32,229 bases of DNA from Mastigocoleus testarum BC008 (GTDB lineage: Bacteria > Cyanobacteriota > Cyanobacteriia > Cyanobacteriales > Nostocaceae), in assembly GCF_001456025.1 (NCBI RefSeq), contig NZ_LMTZ01000021.1:1-32229 (forward strand). Direction: 5' to 3'. The notes under the pieces were generated by a model. That model had not been told where the DNA came from and did no database searches. It was given only the letters and a program-made list of their open reading frames with translations. The stretch's first letter is position 1. Each line of letters opens with the position of its first letter. Of this stretch, positions 1 through 8,939 are shown one piece after another. Both the position numbers and the translations under genes were made by a program.

Positions 1-311
1 TTATTCTTGAGGATTTGTACTCGTAGTGTCACAGTAGTATTTATCTGTTGGCTTGCTCGTATCAAAGAAAGTATTTCATGAACGAGTAAGCTTTTCTACC
101 CACAACAAATTTTACATCGTCCTTACATACTTGTTTCATCCATTCGCTACAGTGTGCCTGCGGCATGGATAACCCCGCTTATCGTAGGTGCGTAGCGTAG
201 CGGAGCGTTAGCACAGCGGAAACCTGCAGATCAATCGCTCCATGCTGTCCATTCGTGGCCCCAAGTGAAGATATTGCATCAAGAACAACCTCCTAAACTA
301 TCCTTTAATTA
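1..311. other. Gap without an assignable gene; possible gene debris
   Basis: I see no convincing gene here. On the minus strand the first bases carry an AGGAGG followed nine bases later by ATG (279-281), but that frame closes after about 23 codons inside a GC-rich repeat. Another minus-strand frame of about 33 codons lies nearer the window edge. Both look like debris left where the downstream end of the neighbouring hydrolase gene was lost. The other half of the evidence may lie outside the window. Confidence 0.3.
187..211. repeat. GCGTAGCG-type short interspersed repeat
   Basis: The stretch is built from GCGTA/GCGGA pentamer-like units (GTGCGTAGCGTAGCGGAGCG). It is clearly richer in GC than its surroundings. 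Similar strings are scattered through intergenic DNA of many filamentous cyanobacteria. It lies between the truncated serine hydrolase and the window edge, near the point where that gene lost its end. Confidence 0.5.
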
Positions 312-1364
312 TTAAATTGCTTGAAAAGCTATAGTGCTTATTTTGCATAGCTTGTGGCTTTTCTTAGTGCCATTCCACTCTAGACTATCAATCGCAACAG
401 GGTTGGTTCCTTCAAATTCTCTAACATCCGGAAGTGGAAATTTTGCTAGTTCGACTAAAAGCGATTTACGTTTGGCTAAATCACCTTTGCGATAATCCCC
501 GAGTAATTTACGATTTTGGGAACCTTTTAAAACAAATAGTTCGCGGGTTGTGAGGAAAGGACGATTGCGAGGCGAAATCAATTCCAGTGATTCTTTTCCG
601 AGCAAATTGATTAAAATATCTGTTGCTGTGTTATCACTTACAGATATCATCAAGATTGCAAGAGTTTGTATTGTTACTGGTGAACCATCTGGCCAATTAT
701 GTAAAATTCCTGAAGGTAAGCTTTTGGACTCTGCATTAAATGTAACTACATCACTCCAAGAACGTTTTCCTAAAGTAATTTCCTGCTGGAGTGCTTGGAG
801 TACGGCTAGTTTGAAAGCTGAACCGACAGCAAGTGGATTTTTACTATTGAGGTCAGCTAATGTTGATTCATCTTCCTTAACTAAAAAACTGACTTTACCC
901 GGTAAAGCTTTAAATTCAGCCAATGCTTTCTCTAGACTACCAATGTTAAGCTTGGGAGCTTGAAATAATAATCCTGTGATTTGTTTTTTTGAATTCAAAA
1001 CTATTTTTGTCGGAACAGAGCCTTTACTCAAAATAATCAAATAGTCACTACCATTTTGTTTGACTTCTTGATAGGTTCCCAGTTGCTTTTTAATATCCGC
1101 GATTATCAACTTTACTTGTTCGACAGGAATCTGATTCACAAAAATGGGTGCAAACCAATCAGATTTGATTTCTTTTGCAGTAAATAATCGCTCCAGTGCT
1201 ATTTTTGGAGAAATCGTTTCAGCAGAAGTTTGATTTTGCACAATAGTTTCAGCTAAGTACTGTGGTGGTAAATTTACTACTGCTTTTGCTGAAGCAGGAA
1301 ATACTAAAGACCCAGAAAACAAGAAAATAGCAGAAAAAATTGTCAAACAGAAACGGGAAAACAT
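312..1364 (-). pseudogene. C-terminally truncated class A beta-lactamase-like serine hydrolase
   Basis: This 350-codon frame encodes a signal peptide (residues 1-27, ending ASAKA). A small alpha/beta region resembling DUF3887 follows (about 55-135), then a class A beta-lactamase/transpeptidase-like domain. The nucleophile motif SAFK (182-185) and the SDN motif (243-245) are present. The upstream paralogue (1393-2751) continues for about 90 residues after the shared VAID..EW block and includes a KGG triad motif. Here the similarity stops at about residue 340 (LC), and an unrelated ten-residue tail runs to the stop. The last strand and the KTG/KGG motif needed to close the active site are therefore missing. 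It lies 28 bp downstream of the intact paralogue and is probably cotranscribed with it. A periplasmic non-catalytic role cannot be excluded, but a decayed duplicate is more likely. Confidence 0.7.
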
Positions 1365-1392
1365 TTTTTAGCCCAATAGTTACTAATAAAGC

Positions 1393-2751
1393 TTACTTTC
1401 TGTTTGCAAGAACAGATAATACTCCTTTATAGAGTTTAGAAAATTTTGACTGTTCTAAAGGTGCATCCTTGTTATTCCAAGTAGCAACTACACAGTAGCT
1501 TTTACCATTTTTTCCCTGCAACCAACTAGTGAGGTTTAAAACTCCAGGTTCGGAACCACCTTTAAATGCAACTTTTTCCCAATCCTTAGGATTAACCATT
1601 CCTGGATTAATACCCATTAACGATAAGTGTCCGACTTCTGCCATAATTCCACATAATTCTTGGGCGCTAAAAAACCACTCCACATCAATAGCAACAGGGT
1701 CTACTCCCTCAAATTCACTGATAGTAGGAAGCGGAAGTTTAGCAATTTCAGGTAAAAGTGACTGACGCTGAGTTTCTGTCGCTTGACGATAACGATTGAG
1801 CAACATTCTATTTTGTGGACTTTTTAAAACAAAAAGTTCTCGAGTTGTGAGAAAAGGACGATTACGGGGTGAAGTTAATTCTATTGTTTGTCTCCCAAGT
1901 AAGTTTATTAAAGTATCTGTCGCTGTATTATCACTTACGGATATCATCAAAGTCGCAAGACTTTTAAGTGTTAATGGCGAACCATCTTCCCAACCATGCA
2001 AGATACCGGATGGTAAACTTTTCCAGTCTGATTGAATTGTTACAATATTATTCCAAGAACGCTTATTCAAATCAATTTCTGACTTGAGTATTTTGAGAAT
2101 AGCAAGTTTAAAAGCCGAAGCGACTGCAAGGGGTTCCGTACTGTTGAGCTGGACTAATGTTGCTTCACCTTCCTTGACTAAGAAACTCACTTCACCAGGT
2201 AAAGCATCGAATTCAGCCATCACTTCCTTCAAGGCTGTATCTTCAGAGCTTGGAGATTGATTAACTTCAGTTGCTGAAGATTTATTTACATCAGGTTGCG
2301 GAGATTGAGTAACACCAGTTTCTGGAGATTTATTTTGACTGGGTTTTGAAGGTTGACCAACTTCAGCTTCAATAGAGGGATCGACCTTAGGTGTTACTGT
2401 TTGGTTAACTTCAGTTTCTGGGGATTGAGTATTCTTTGTTTCGGTAGATTCATTAGCCTCAGTTTCTGAAGATTGATTAACCTCGTTTCTTGGAGGTAGA
2501 TCGCCTGTAGAATTTGGAGATTGGACAAATAATTTTGCTTTGGGAGATGTCTCAGCAACCAAAGTTAAATTTTGAGAAGTTAAATTTTGAGAAGTTAAAT
2601 TTCGAGAAATTAAATTTCGAGAAGTTAAATTTTCTGCTGAATATTCTCCCGATAACTTTGTCTGTGCTGAAGCTGACTCGGGAAAGGCTAAAAATGCTGG
2701 TAAAAAGATGATAGAAGAAAAAGTAGTAACTAAATATCGATAAAAAGACAT
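1393..2751 (-). CDS. Class A beta-lactamase-related serine hydrolase (exported)
   Basis: The 452-residue protein has a signal peptide (1-29, ending ASAQ). A low-complexity linker of about 140 residues follows: LTSQN-type pentapeptide repeats (about 42-63), then Ser/Glu/Gln/Pro-rich NQSPETEV-like repeats (about 90-170). A penicillin-recognising serine hydrolase domain comes last (about 175-450). All three active-site motifs of the family are visible: SAFK (212-215), SDN (273-275) and KGG (397-399). KGG replaces the classical KTG, so the substrate may not be an ordinary beta-lactam. Peptidoglycan or D-Ala peptide hydrolysis is equally possible. It should act in the periplasm or at the cell wall, on a flexible stalk. 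It precedes its truncated paralogue by 28 bp, in the same direction. Confidence 0.8.
   Translation of the reverse strand: MSFYRYLVTTFSSIIFLPAFLAFPESASAQTKLSGEYSAENLTSRNLISRNLTSQNLTSQNLTLVAETSPKAKLFVQSPNSTGDLPPRNEVNQSSETEANESTETKNTQSPETEVNQTVTPKVDPSIEAEVGQPSKPSQNKSPETGVTQSPQPDVNKSSATEVNQSPSSEDTALKEVMAEFDALPGEVSFLVKEGEATLVQLNSTEPLAVASAFKLAILKILKSEIDLNKRSWNNIVTIQSDWKSLPSGILHGWEDGSPLTLKSLATLMISVSDNTATDTLINLLGRQTIELTSPRNRPFLTTRELFVLKSPQNRMLLNRYRQATETQRQSLLPEIAKLPLPTISEFEGVDPVAIDVEWFFSAQELCGIMAEVGHLSLMGINPGMVNPKDWEKVAFKGGSEPGVLNLTSWLQGKNGKSYCVVATWNNKDAPLEQSKFSKLYKGVLSVLANRK
2562..2633. repeat. 15-bp tandem repeat inside the hydrolase linker
   Basis: There are nearly five copies of a 15-bp unit (aagttaaattttgag with one or two substitutions). 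On the minus strand each copy encodes one LTSQN or LTSRN pentapeptide. The unit is a multiple of three, so copy-number change would lengthen or shorten the linker without breaking the frame. Confidence 0.85.
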
Positions 2752-3252
2752 TAATTTAATATAAATACTATCCCTGATAAAACTTATGAATTGATTTAAC
2801 TTATTAAATTCAATATTTACATTTTCTAAGGTGATTCTCTAAAAATTTTCCTTAATGCAAAGTTTAGAATATATATAAAGGAGTTTCTAAAAAATGATTA
2901 TCATACATAGTTTTACTCACAATTACAAATAACTTATTTCTACAGTTAATGGCTAGCTCCTAGTGGTATATACCATAAGTCATAGATTTTAATTTATAAC
3001 CCCTAATTGTTTTAAGAGTCAAATATCAAAAATTAATTACAGAATATCTTCTGATTTAGAAGTACTTAGTGGAAAGCTCGCATCATTTAGAAAAGTAATT
3101 AAGTTACAATCAATTCTTGCAAAGAATACCAGCAAATTATTATTTAGGTAAAGATGAAAAAAGGTAAAATTTAATATTATTACTAATTCAAGTCATTTTT
3201 GTGCAGATATTTTTCATACAAGTATTTTTAAATGCAAGAGGGGATTGAATTT
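2752..3252. other. AT-rich intergenic region
   Basis: I see no gene longer than a few codons and no clear repeat. The side next to 2751 must contain the promoter of the serine hydrolase pair, but I could not single out a -10/-35 pair in such AT-rich sequence. Confidence 0.4.
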
Positions 3253-3256
3253 TGCT

Positions 3257-3286
3257 AAAAAAACTCGGTTTATGGGGAAACCGAGT
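3257..3286 (-). terminator. Rho-independent terminator
   Basis: Read on the minus strand, a perfect 9-bp stem (ACTCGGTTT with AAACCGAGT) encloses a 6-nt loop and runs directly into a run of seven T. It lies about 40 bp after the stop of the 59-residue gene at 3326-3505, which supports that gene being a real transcription unit. Confidence 0.85.
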
Positions 3287-3325
3287 ATGTATTGATATTG
3301 CATTTTGTCAATTAGAAATCAAATA

Positions 3326-3505
3326 TTAGGCTGTATCCTCTTGATTCATCTGGCGTTCTATACTCTCAATAGCTGCATTTAGAGCTGCTATTCTTGTTTC
3401 TAAATGGTCGCGCATTCTTCTAAGGAATGTCAGCTTACGTTCCTGATGAGTCTTGTAGGAAGCTGTTTGACCACCACAGCAATAGTTATTCCAAAAAGGA
3501 AACAT
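3326..3505 (-). CDS. Small cysteine-containing coiled-coil protein, 59 aa
   Basis: This short frame starts MFPFWNNYCCGGQTASYKTH and ends in TAA. The N-terminus has a CCGG motif (residues 9-12) that could bind metal or form a redox pair. The rest is charged and helical (RKLTFLRRMRDHLETR, then a heptad-like IAALNAAIESIERQ), typical of a short coiled coil. Evidence that it is real: codon-like composition, a strong terminator 40 bp downstream in the correct orientation, and resemblance to small cyanobacterial proteins of unknown function that pair an N-terminal Cys motif with a helical tail. No good Shine-Dalgarno precedes the ATG. A plus-strand frame overlapping it (3404-3601) looks like a shadow. 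Confidence 0.65.
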   Translation of the reverse strand: MFPFWNNYCCGGQTASYKTHQERKLTFLRRMRDHLETRIAALNAAIESIERQMNQEDTA

Positions 3506-3632
3506 AGTACGTCAATTGAATATATCTCTAATTATATATTGACTCTTTTTTCAAAAAATAGTCACCTTCTAAAGATAAAAGTCAGAAAGTTATCAATTTG
3601 AAATTTTTTTATAAATGTAACAACAAATACAG

Positions 3633-3660
3633 GCAGAGACGCAACATAATACGTCTCTAC
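3633..3660. repeat. GAGACG-type palindromic repeat
   Basis: Inverted 9-bp arms (GCAGAGACG and CGTCTCTAC, one mismatch) are separated by 10 bp. It belongs to the same family as the elements at 4521-4550, 27278-27326 and 28656-28709. The rest of the gap 3506-3828 shows only a small hairpin (GGTAAG/CTTACC near 3691-3711). Confidence 0.6.
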
Positions 3661-3828
3661 CTTTTAAAGATTTAAGGGAAGGATATCATAAGGTAAGCTA
3701 CATATCTTACCTGTAGATTAATTTCATATTTTTGCAAACAGTACCCCACAGAATAGAATATTTAATTGATTGGAAATCCCTACTCCCTTATTCAACTCTA
3801 CAATTTTTGAGATTAAGTTCAGATATTT

Positions 3829-4149
3829 CTAGTTTTTTTTGACTTTTTGAGCCATATCCATGAAATAGTCCATGTCAGTTCGGCGAGGTTTACGATTATT
3901 AAAACTACTCGTAGTTGTGTTAACTGTATTTGTTAAATCTTTAACAGTTGATGGAGTATCTATTGTTAGATTAACATCTTGTGGTTTTTCAGATTCTACA
4001 AAGTATTTAGTTTCTGAAGAAAAACCGAATAATTGATTTATAGAACTGGATATTTTGCCGAAAAAGCCCGAAATACCTCTAAATAAAACAGATAAAAAAC
4101 TTCCTAGACGAATGAAAAAGTTTTGAAAGGTTTGATTGAGACGAGACAT
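3829..4149 (-). CDS. Conserved-type cyanobacterial small protein, 106 aa, unknown function
   Basis: The N-terminal half (about 1-45) is strongly amphipathic and rich in Phe, Gly and Leu (FFIRLGSFLSVLFRGISGFF), as in a membrane-surface helix or hairpin. The C-terminal half is polar and ends in a basic RKPRR patch (about 87-91) and a short MDYFMDMAQKVKK helix. I recall similar Phe-rich N-terminus plus MDYF-tail proteins in filamentous cyanobacteria, without a known function. The start is well supported, because AAAGGAGGCG lies 7-8 bases before the ATG. No partner gene is adjacent; the gene upstream on the other side is the divergent ABC ATPase 0.6 kb away. Confidence 0.65.
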   Translation of the reverse strand: MSRLNQTFQNFFIRLGSFLSVLFRGISGFFGKISSSINQLFGFSSETKYFVESEKPQDVNLTIDTPSTVKDLTNTVNTTTSSFNNRKPRRTDMDYFMDMAQKVKKN

Positions 4150-4742
4150 ATCGGACGCCTCCTTTAGCCAATTTACATTTGTACACCTAATAAATATATT
4201 ATTACTGGTTTGTGCCGAGTGAATTTACCTGAAGGGGTAATCCTAAAGAGGTAATTTTTAATCAAGCGAAGAAGAGTACGCTTAATTTGGGGAAAAATAA
4301 TTCTCAGTAATTTATAGCTAAATTGATAACAAAGCCCAGTCACTTTGAAAAAGCAACCGGGTATCTGTAAGAAATTTATGGCTGTTACATACTTAAGTAT
4401 TTAATCTACCTTTGTGTCTTAATTTATTCCAGGTCAATTTTTAACAAAAAACCAGTTTTGCATAACAACCACTAATTAGCTCTTAATCCTATTTTTGTAT
4501 AAAGATGCAATTTATTTTATTGTAAAGACGTTACATGTAATGTCTCTACAGAATTTATTTAGCGCAACTTTATACAGAATTGGTATACCACTTCTTGCGT
4601 TACCAATACATTTTTACTCTGTAACAAAAAATGCATTGTATCTATAGCAGCGAGCCATTTAATCAAGTAACAATAATATGGTATATGTAAAATACAGTAT
4701 CCCTACCAACAAACCGTAGATTAATTCCGAGGTGCTACAAGC
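4150..4742. promoter_or_regulatory. Divergent intergenic region between the 106-aa gene and cysA
   Basis: This 593-bp gap must hold the promoters of both flanking genes. The visible items are the strong Shine-Dalgarno of the minus-strand gene, the palindromic repeat at 4521-4550, and a GAGG about 11 bases before the cysA GTG. A GTA-TAC pair at 4681-4695 resembles an NtcA half-site pair, but its spacing is 9 instead of 8. Confidence 0.4.
4521..4550. repeat. 30-bp GAGACG-type palindrome
   Basis: Left arm tgtaaagacgttaca and right arm tgtaatgtctctaca are inverted copies with two mismatches in 15, meeting without a loop. It resembles the common cyanobacterial GTAGAGACGTTGCATGCAAC palindrome family. 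Confidence 0.75.
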
Positions 4743-5759
4743 GTGGGCATAATAGTAGAAAACGTATCCAAGCAGTTTGGAAGCTTCAAAGCTGTTGATA
4801 GCGTTAGTTTAGAAATTGGAAGTGGTTCGCTTGTAGCATTATTGGGACCGTCTGGTTCGGGTAAGTCTACATTGTTACGCTTAATTGCTGGTTTAGAATT
4901 ACCAGATAGTGGCAAAATACTACTTACAGGTAAAGACGCCACTTATCAAAGCGTTCAAGAACGAAACATTGGTTTTTTATTTCAGCACTACGCTTTGTTC
5001 AAGCACATGACCGTGTGCAAAAATATTGCCTTTGGTTTAGAAATTCGTAAAGCACAGAAAGCTAAAATCAAAGCGCGAGTAGAAGAATTGTTAGAATTAG
5101 TCCAACTGAGCGGGCTTGGCGATCGCTATCCTTCCCAGCTGTCCGGGGGACAAAGACAAAGGGTAGCTCTAGCAAGGGCTTTAGCACCGGAACCAAAAGT
5201 ATTACTTCTAGACGAACCATTTAGTGCTCTTGACGCTAGGGTTCGTAAGGATTTGCGAGCATGGTTACGTAAATTACACGATGAAGTTCATGTTACTACA
5301 GTTTTCGTTACCCACGATCAAGAGGAAGCAATGGAAGTTTCCGATGAAATTGTGGTTATGAATAAGGGACGAGTGGAACAGATTGGTACCCCAGCAGAGA
5401 TTTATGATCGCCCTGCGACAGCTTTCGTAATGAGTTTTATTGGTCCAGTAAATGTTTTACCGAGTAGTTCCAATATATTTCAAAGTAATGGTTTTGATAG
5501 CGCCCACCCAGAAATGTTTTTACGTCCCCAAGATATAATTGTGGAAACATCTCCCAATGGAACTACAGTTGCGGCTCGGGTAAGTCGTTTGATTCATCTG
5601 GGGTGGGAAATTCAAGCAGAATTGACTTTGGATGACGGACAAGTTGTGACTGCGCATTTAACCAGAGATAGATTTGATGAGTTAAACTTAGAGCCACAAC
5701 AAAGGGTATATGTCAAACCCAAGGATGCAAAGTCTTTTCCTTTATATTTTTCTATTTAA
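4743..5759 (+). CDS. cysA: Sulfate/thiosulfate-type ABC transporter ATP-binding protein
   Basis: The 338-residue protein is an importer ATPase of the CysA/PotA/MalK class. Walker A is GPSGSGKST (35-43), the Q-loop is FLFQHYALF (about 78-86), the signature is LSGGQ (133-137), Walker B is VLLLDEP (153-159), and the switch histidine is H191. A C-terminal TOBE-like regulatory domain follows from about residue 240 (FLRPQDI). The overall sequence is most like cyanobacterial CysA, which would drive sulfate or thiosulfate uptake with CysT/CysW and a periplasmic binding protein. None of those partners is in the window, so it is an orphan ATPase and may serve permeases encoded elsewhere. Translation starts at GTG with GAGG about 11 bases upstream. 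The substrate is inferred from similarity only. Confidence 0.85.
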   Translation: MGIIVENVSKQFGSFKAVDSVSLEIGSGSLVALLGPSGSGKSTLLRLIAGLELPDSGKILLTGKDATYQSVQERNIGFLFQHYALFKHMTVCKNIAFGLEIRKAQKAKIKARVEELLELVQLSGLGDRYPSQLSGGQRQRVALARALAPEPKVLLLDEPFSALDARVRKDLRAWLRKLHDEVHVTTVFVTHDQEEAMEVSDEIVVMNKGRVEQIGTPAEIYDRPATAFVMSFIGPVNVLPSSSNIFQSNGFDSAHPEMFLRPQDIIVETSPNGTTVAARVSRLIHLGWEIQAELTLDDGQVVTAHLTRDRFDELNLEPQQRVYVKPKDAKSFPLYFSI

Positions 5760-5944
5760 TGAAAAGACCTCATTAAGCTTTGGGTATTTTTCCTGGATTT
5801 GACATCTTTTGAGAAGTAAGGACTATGCACTCATAACAATATATTGGGTGTTTGGGATTACTACTTCACAATGGGAAAAATTTTGCTAATCCTAAGTCAC
5901 AATCACTTTAACTGCGTTATCTACATGTAAGTCCTGGTAACATT

Positions 5945-7288
5945 TTATTGAGGTTTTAAACTAATTACCCGACTTTCCGCATTACCATCTACAGTCAATC
6001 TGTAAATAAAAATTCCAGGTGGTAAAGATTCTCCCGCGTCATTCTTACAGTTCCACACAACTGATTTTTGACCAGCACTAGGATTACTATCATCAACCAG
6101 TTTGCGAACATAAGTACCAAATCGATCCCAAATATCAATTGTCACTTTTTGGACATTATCTGGTAAGGTATATTTGATATCTACTGATTTTTTAAATACT
6201 GCCGGTTTATTGGTTGTTAGAAATCTTAAAGGTGTTACCCTATCGGCCAAAGCCGCTGTGACTGGTGCTGTAGAATATTTGTAAACAGTCAGACCTGAAG
6301 CATAACCAACAGTTACGGGATTACCAAAAAATCGAAAGCGATTGATAAATTGACCGATGTGATTTGCATCTTCCCAGTTTTCTCCTCCATTTTTTGTTTC
6401 ACTGCTATAACCACCTTCAAAATTTTCATCTCCCCAGCCACCGACCCAGCCGAGGTTCTCATCAACAAATCCTACACCTTCCAGATTGGCGTTTCCTTGA
6501 GGATCGTTAATGGGAAGTCTGACCCAATTTTCCCCACCATCTGTTGTTTTGAGAATTGCACCTCGAGTAAAGTTCTCTAGAGAGATAAAACCAATGCTCT
6601 CATTGATAAACTGAATTTTCCAACCCCATTCTCCAAGCGGAAAAGAATCACTAATATCAGCGACTCGGTTTACCCAAGTTTTTCCCCCGTCTTCTGTATA
6701 GAGAACCACTGGAATGACATCATCACGACTGGGGTTCGCAATACTTGAGTCGGCTTTTCCGCCAACAACCCAACCACGATTTTCGTCAATGAAATAGTTA
6801 TCAACCAACAGTGTGGCATATTCGCTCATATCCCATGCAGTCCAAGTTGCTCCCCCATCAATAGTTCTAACCATACGCGGGGGACGATTAGGATAATTAG
6901 TCCCGGAACCGTAAACAACCGACTCACTGACAACTGAAAGACCGCAAATTGCTGAGGGAGCAAGTTCGGGAAGAATATTTTCAATTAATTTCCAGTTTTG
7001 ACCGCCATCGACAGTAGAGTAGAGGCGTTTTCCTCGACTCAAAGTTCCTGCCCATCCTTTTAAGGGATTAGCAAAACCAATACACCTCAAGTAAACATTA
7101 TCCTGAAGTTGTTCCACCCACGTATCGCCGCCATCGGTAGTTTTGATGATTTGACCGTTACTATTAACAGCCCAACCGACCATAGGATCGATAAACCAAA
7201 TATCATCAGTTCTCGAACTAGCTATGGGTGCATTTGTTGGAAACCATTGTAAATTTGTATTTGAATTTAAATTTGCAAAATTTGTCAT
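5945..7288 (-). CDS. BNR/YCF48-like beta-propeller with FlgD-like C-terminal domain
   Basis: The 447-residue protein has six or more BNR/sialidase-type turns (TTDGGDTW, TVDGGQNW, TIDGGATW, TEDGGKTW, TTDGGENW, NGGENW), each followed by a GW- or GF-containing strand. This is the pattern of YCF48/Hcf136-like propellers. The final 90 residues (about 358-447) form an Ig-like segment with a PGIFIYRL motif near the end, like FlgD Ig-like or type IX secretion sorting domains. No signal peptide or lipobox is visible, unlike the photosystem II assembly factor Ycf48, so I do not call it that. AGAGGAAA lies ten bases before the ATG. It is the last gene of the cassette, 39 bp after the ferritin-like gene. 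A scaffold or binding role within the cassette is inferred. Confidence 0.75.
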   Translation of the reverse strand: MTNFANLNSNTNLQWFPTNAPIASSRTDDIWFIDPMVGWAVNSNGQIIKTTDGGDTWVEQLQDNVYLRCIGFANPLKGWAGTLSRGKRLYSTVDGGQNWKLIENILPELAPSAICGLSVVSESVVYGSGTNYPNRPPRMVRTIDGGATWTAWDMSEYATLLVDNYFIDENRGWVVGGKADSSIANPSRDDVIPVVLYTEDGGKTWVNRVADISDSFPLGEWGWKIQFINESIGFISLENFTRGAILKTTDGGENWVRLPINDPQGNANLEGVGFVDENLGWVGGWGDENFEGGYSSETKNGGENWEDANHIGQFINRFRFFGNPVTVGYASGLTVYKYSTAPVTAALADRVTPLRFLTTNKPAVFKKSVDIKYTLPDNVQKVTIDIWDRFGTYVRKLVDDSNPSAGQKSVVWNCKNDAGESLPPGIFIYRLTVDGNAESRVISLKPQ

Positions 7289-7327
7289 GATAAATATTTC
7301 CTCTTGTTTAGGGATAAAGTGTTGGGT

Positions 7328-8845
7328 TTACAGGGGAAAATCACTATCTTTCCAGTTCTTAAATAGATTAATTCTTGCTTCTGTCCAAGGACCTTCAGGA
7401 AGTAAAGGCATGGATCTAGAAGATACTGAATTTAAAATTGCATCTGCATCATTTTTTACAGTCTCATAATCACCAAGATCGACGCGAAATCTGGGTATCC
7501 TTTTCATATGATCTATATCCATCGGTGAAAATAATTGAGAAATTCCATTTGTCCAGCTTCCTCCATTAGGTTCGAGAGAAATGGTGTGGGCTATTTTCTT
7601 TTGTGCTGTTGATACTTCAGTTAAAGCTTCTCGTAACTGGGGATAGGACTCAGTTCTAGAACCATTAATCAGCGCGTCACAAGCCTGAGCAATTTCTTGT
7701 AACCTCTCTTGAAAAAATATCCAAGCACTACTCATCTGAGGAAGCAACTGCACATCTGCATAAACTTCAAAACTTGGTCCTGCATTCATACCTGGGAAAT
7801 CTTCACCTGCAGGTAGTTGGGTAATTGCTCTAGCCAGAGGAGAAATGCCAAAAGGCATAAGATTAATAAACGCACTTTTGAGAATGTACATCTGCTCCTC
7901 ATTTTCTTCAGTATGAGCAAAGAAACGTAGGAGGATTTGCAGCATTACTTCATAAAGAGCAACTAAGATTTCCGCTACATCGCGACTTAAGGAATCAGTA
8001 ATGATGTTGGCTCCAGGAGTTGTATTATCTTGTTGAAGACTTAAAAGGGGATTTTCAATTACTGGACGAGTAGGTTGAAAATTGGGGTCGCTTTGTAATT
8101 CAGTTAGATACTCTTCACGAATTTTGGTGAATTTAGTAAAATGACTGTCATCTCTTCGGCTAGGAGAACCTTCACCCTGGACGATAATTAAATCGATTGC
8201 TTCCATGGCTGAATTCAAGTCTTTCACCTGAATCATCTCTCGAAAAATCCCAGTTGCTTGGGCGTCAGGGGGTCCAATAAATAATTTTTCACCGATAGTT
8301 TCAAAGCCTTGGCGGATTAGTTCGTAAAGTTCTCCAATGGTGTTATATTCAATTTTTCTCGGAATCAACGGTTTTGGTAGTGCTGTAATCAGTGCGAGCA
8401 ATTCCTCATCTCTAATTCTTTGACAAAACTGAGTCCAATTGTCTCTTTGTTCCTCATTATCAAAACTATTTGGTAATTCAAAGCAAATATAACGGTTTAG
8501 TGTGGTTTCATTGAAAGGCGCTAGTTTGAATTGAAGCTTTAAAGAACTATAGGTTTTAGCTTGGGGAAAATTTGCACGGCGAAAATATGGCGCTCCACCT
8601 ATAGCTGTAAGCAGATTGCTAACTAATGCTAAATGCAGCATTTCCTGGACTGCAATTTCATTGATTCTCCGCCGCCACCGATTAATCTTTGTTAATTGAG
8701 CTTGAGAAACACCCTCCGAGGTAAATTCTTTTAAACTGAAAGCAGTAAAAAGATACTGACAAGAAAGGGAGTGTTCTAATTCTGCTGCTTGGGAAAGAAG
8801 ATAAAGTAAATCTTCCCTGGTTTTGACTGGATTCTCTGTATTCAT
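7328..8845 (-). CDS. Ferritin-like domain protein (VioB/RebD-associated type)
   Basis: The 505-residue protein begins with a ferritin-like four-helix region. Helix 1 carries AELEHSLSCQYLF (E22, E24, H25) and helix 2 carries NEIAVQEMLHLALV (E63, E68, H71, an ExxH motif), followed by LLTAIGGAPYFRR. This is the arrangement of the ferritin-like domain (Pfam PF12902) found in violacein/rebeccamycin-type VioB/RebD enzymes and in stand-alone bacterial proteins. It should bind a di-iron or similar metal centre. A second helical region (about 290-440) has further acidic residues. No VioA/RebO partner is nearby, so indole-alkaloid synthesis is not implied. It is the middle gene of the minus-strand cassette. 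The sequence has no signal peptide and predicts a soluble protein. Confidence 0.75.
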   Translation of the reverse strand: MNTENPVKTREDLLYLLSQAAELEHSLSCQYLFTAFSLKEFTSEGVSQAQLTKINRWRRRINEIAVQEMLHLALVSNLLTAIGGAPYFRRANFPQAKTYSSLKLQFKLAPFNETTLNRYICFELPNSFDNEEQRDNWTQFCQRIRDEELLALITALPKPLIPRKIEYNTIGELYELIRQGFETIGEKLFIGPPDAQATGIFREMIQVKDLNSAMEAIDLIIVQGEGSPSRRDDSHFTKFTKIREEYLTELQSDPNFQPTRPVIENPLLSLQQDNTTPGANIITDSLSRDVAEILVALYEVMLQILLRFFAHTEENEEQMYILKSAFINLMPFGISPLARAITQLPAGEDFPGMNAGPSFEVYADVQLLPQMSSAWIFFQERLQEIAQACDALINGSRTESYPQLREALTEVSTAQKKIAHTISLEPNGGSWTNGISQLFSPMDIDHMKRIPRFRVDLGDYETVKNDADAILNSVSSRSMPLLPEGPWTEARINLFKNWKDSDFPL

Positions 8846-8939
8846 AACGATACTGTTACTGGCTCAACTTTCTGAAGAAAAGAAAAATTTTGCAAAGCTT
8901 TATTCATCGAAAGATTGATTTCGTATAAATTTGTAATTG

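Noticed and set aside
3404..3601. Plus-strand 65-codon frame
   Set aside because: It overlaps the better-supported minus-strand 59-residue gene, has no Shine-Dalgarno and no recognisable motif.
4681..4695. Possible NtcA site (GTA..TAC) before cysA
   Set aside because: The spacer is 9 bases instead of 8 and no matching -10 element at the usual distance was found.
5945..7288. Calling the BNR protein the photosystem II assembly factor Ycf48
   Set aside because: It lacks the lipoprotein signal, is longer, ends in a FlgD-like domain and lies in an unrelated cassette.
7328..8845. Violacein/indolocarbazole biosynthesis
   Set aside because: Only the ferritin-like domain resembles VioB/RebD; no partner amino-acid oxidase or other pathway gene is present.
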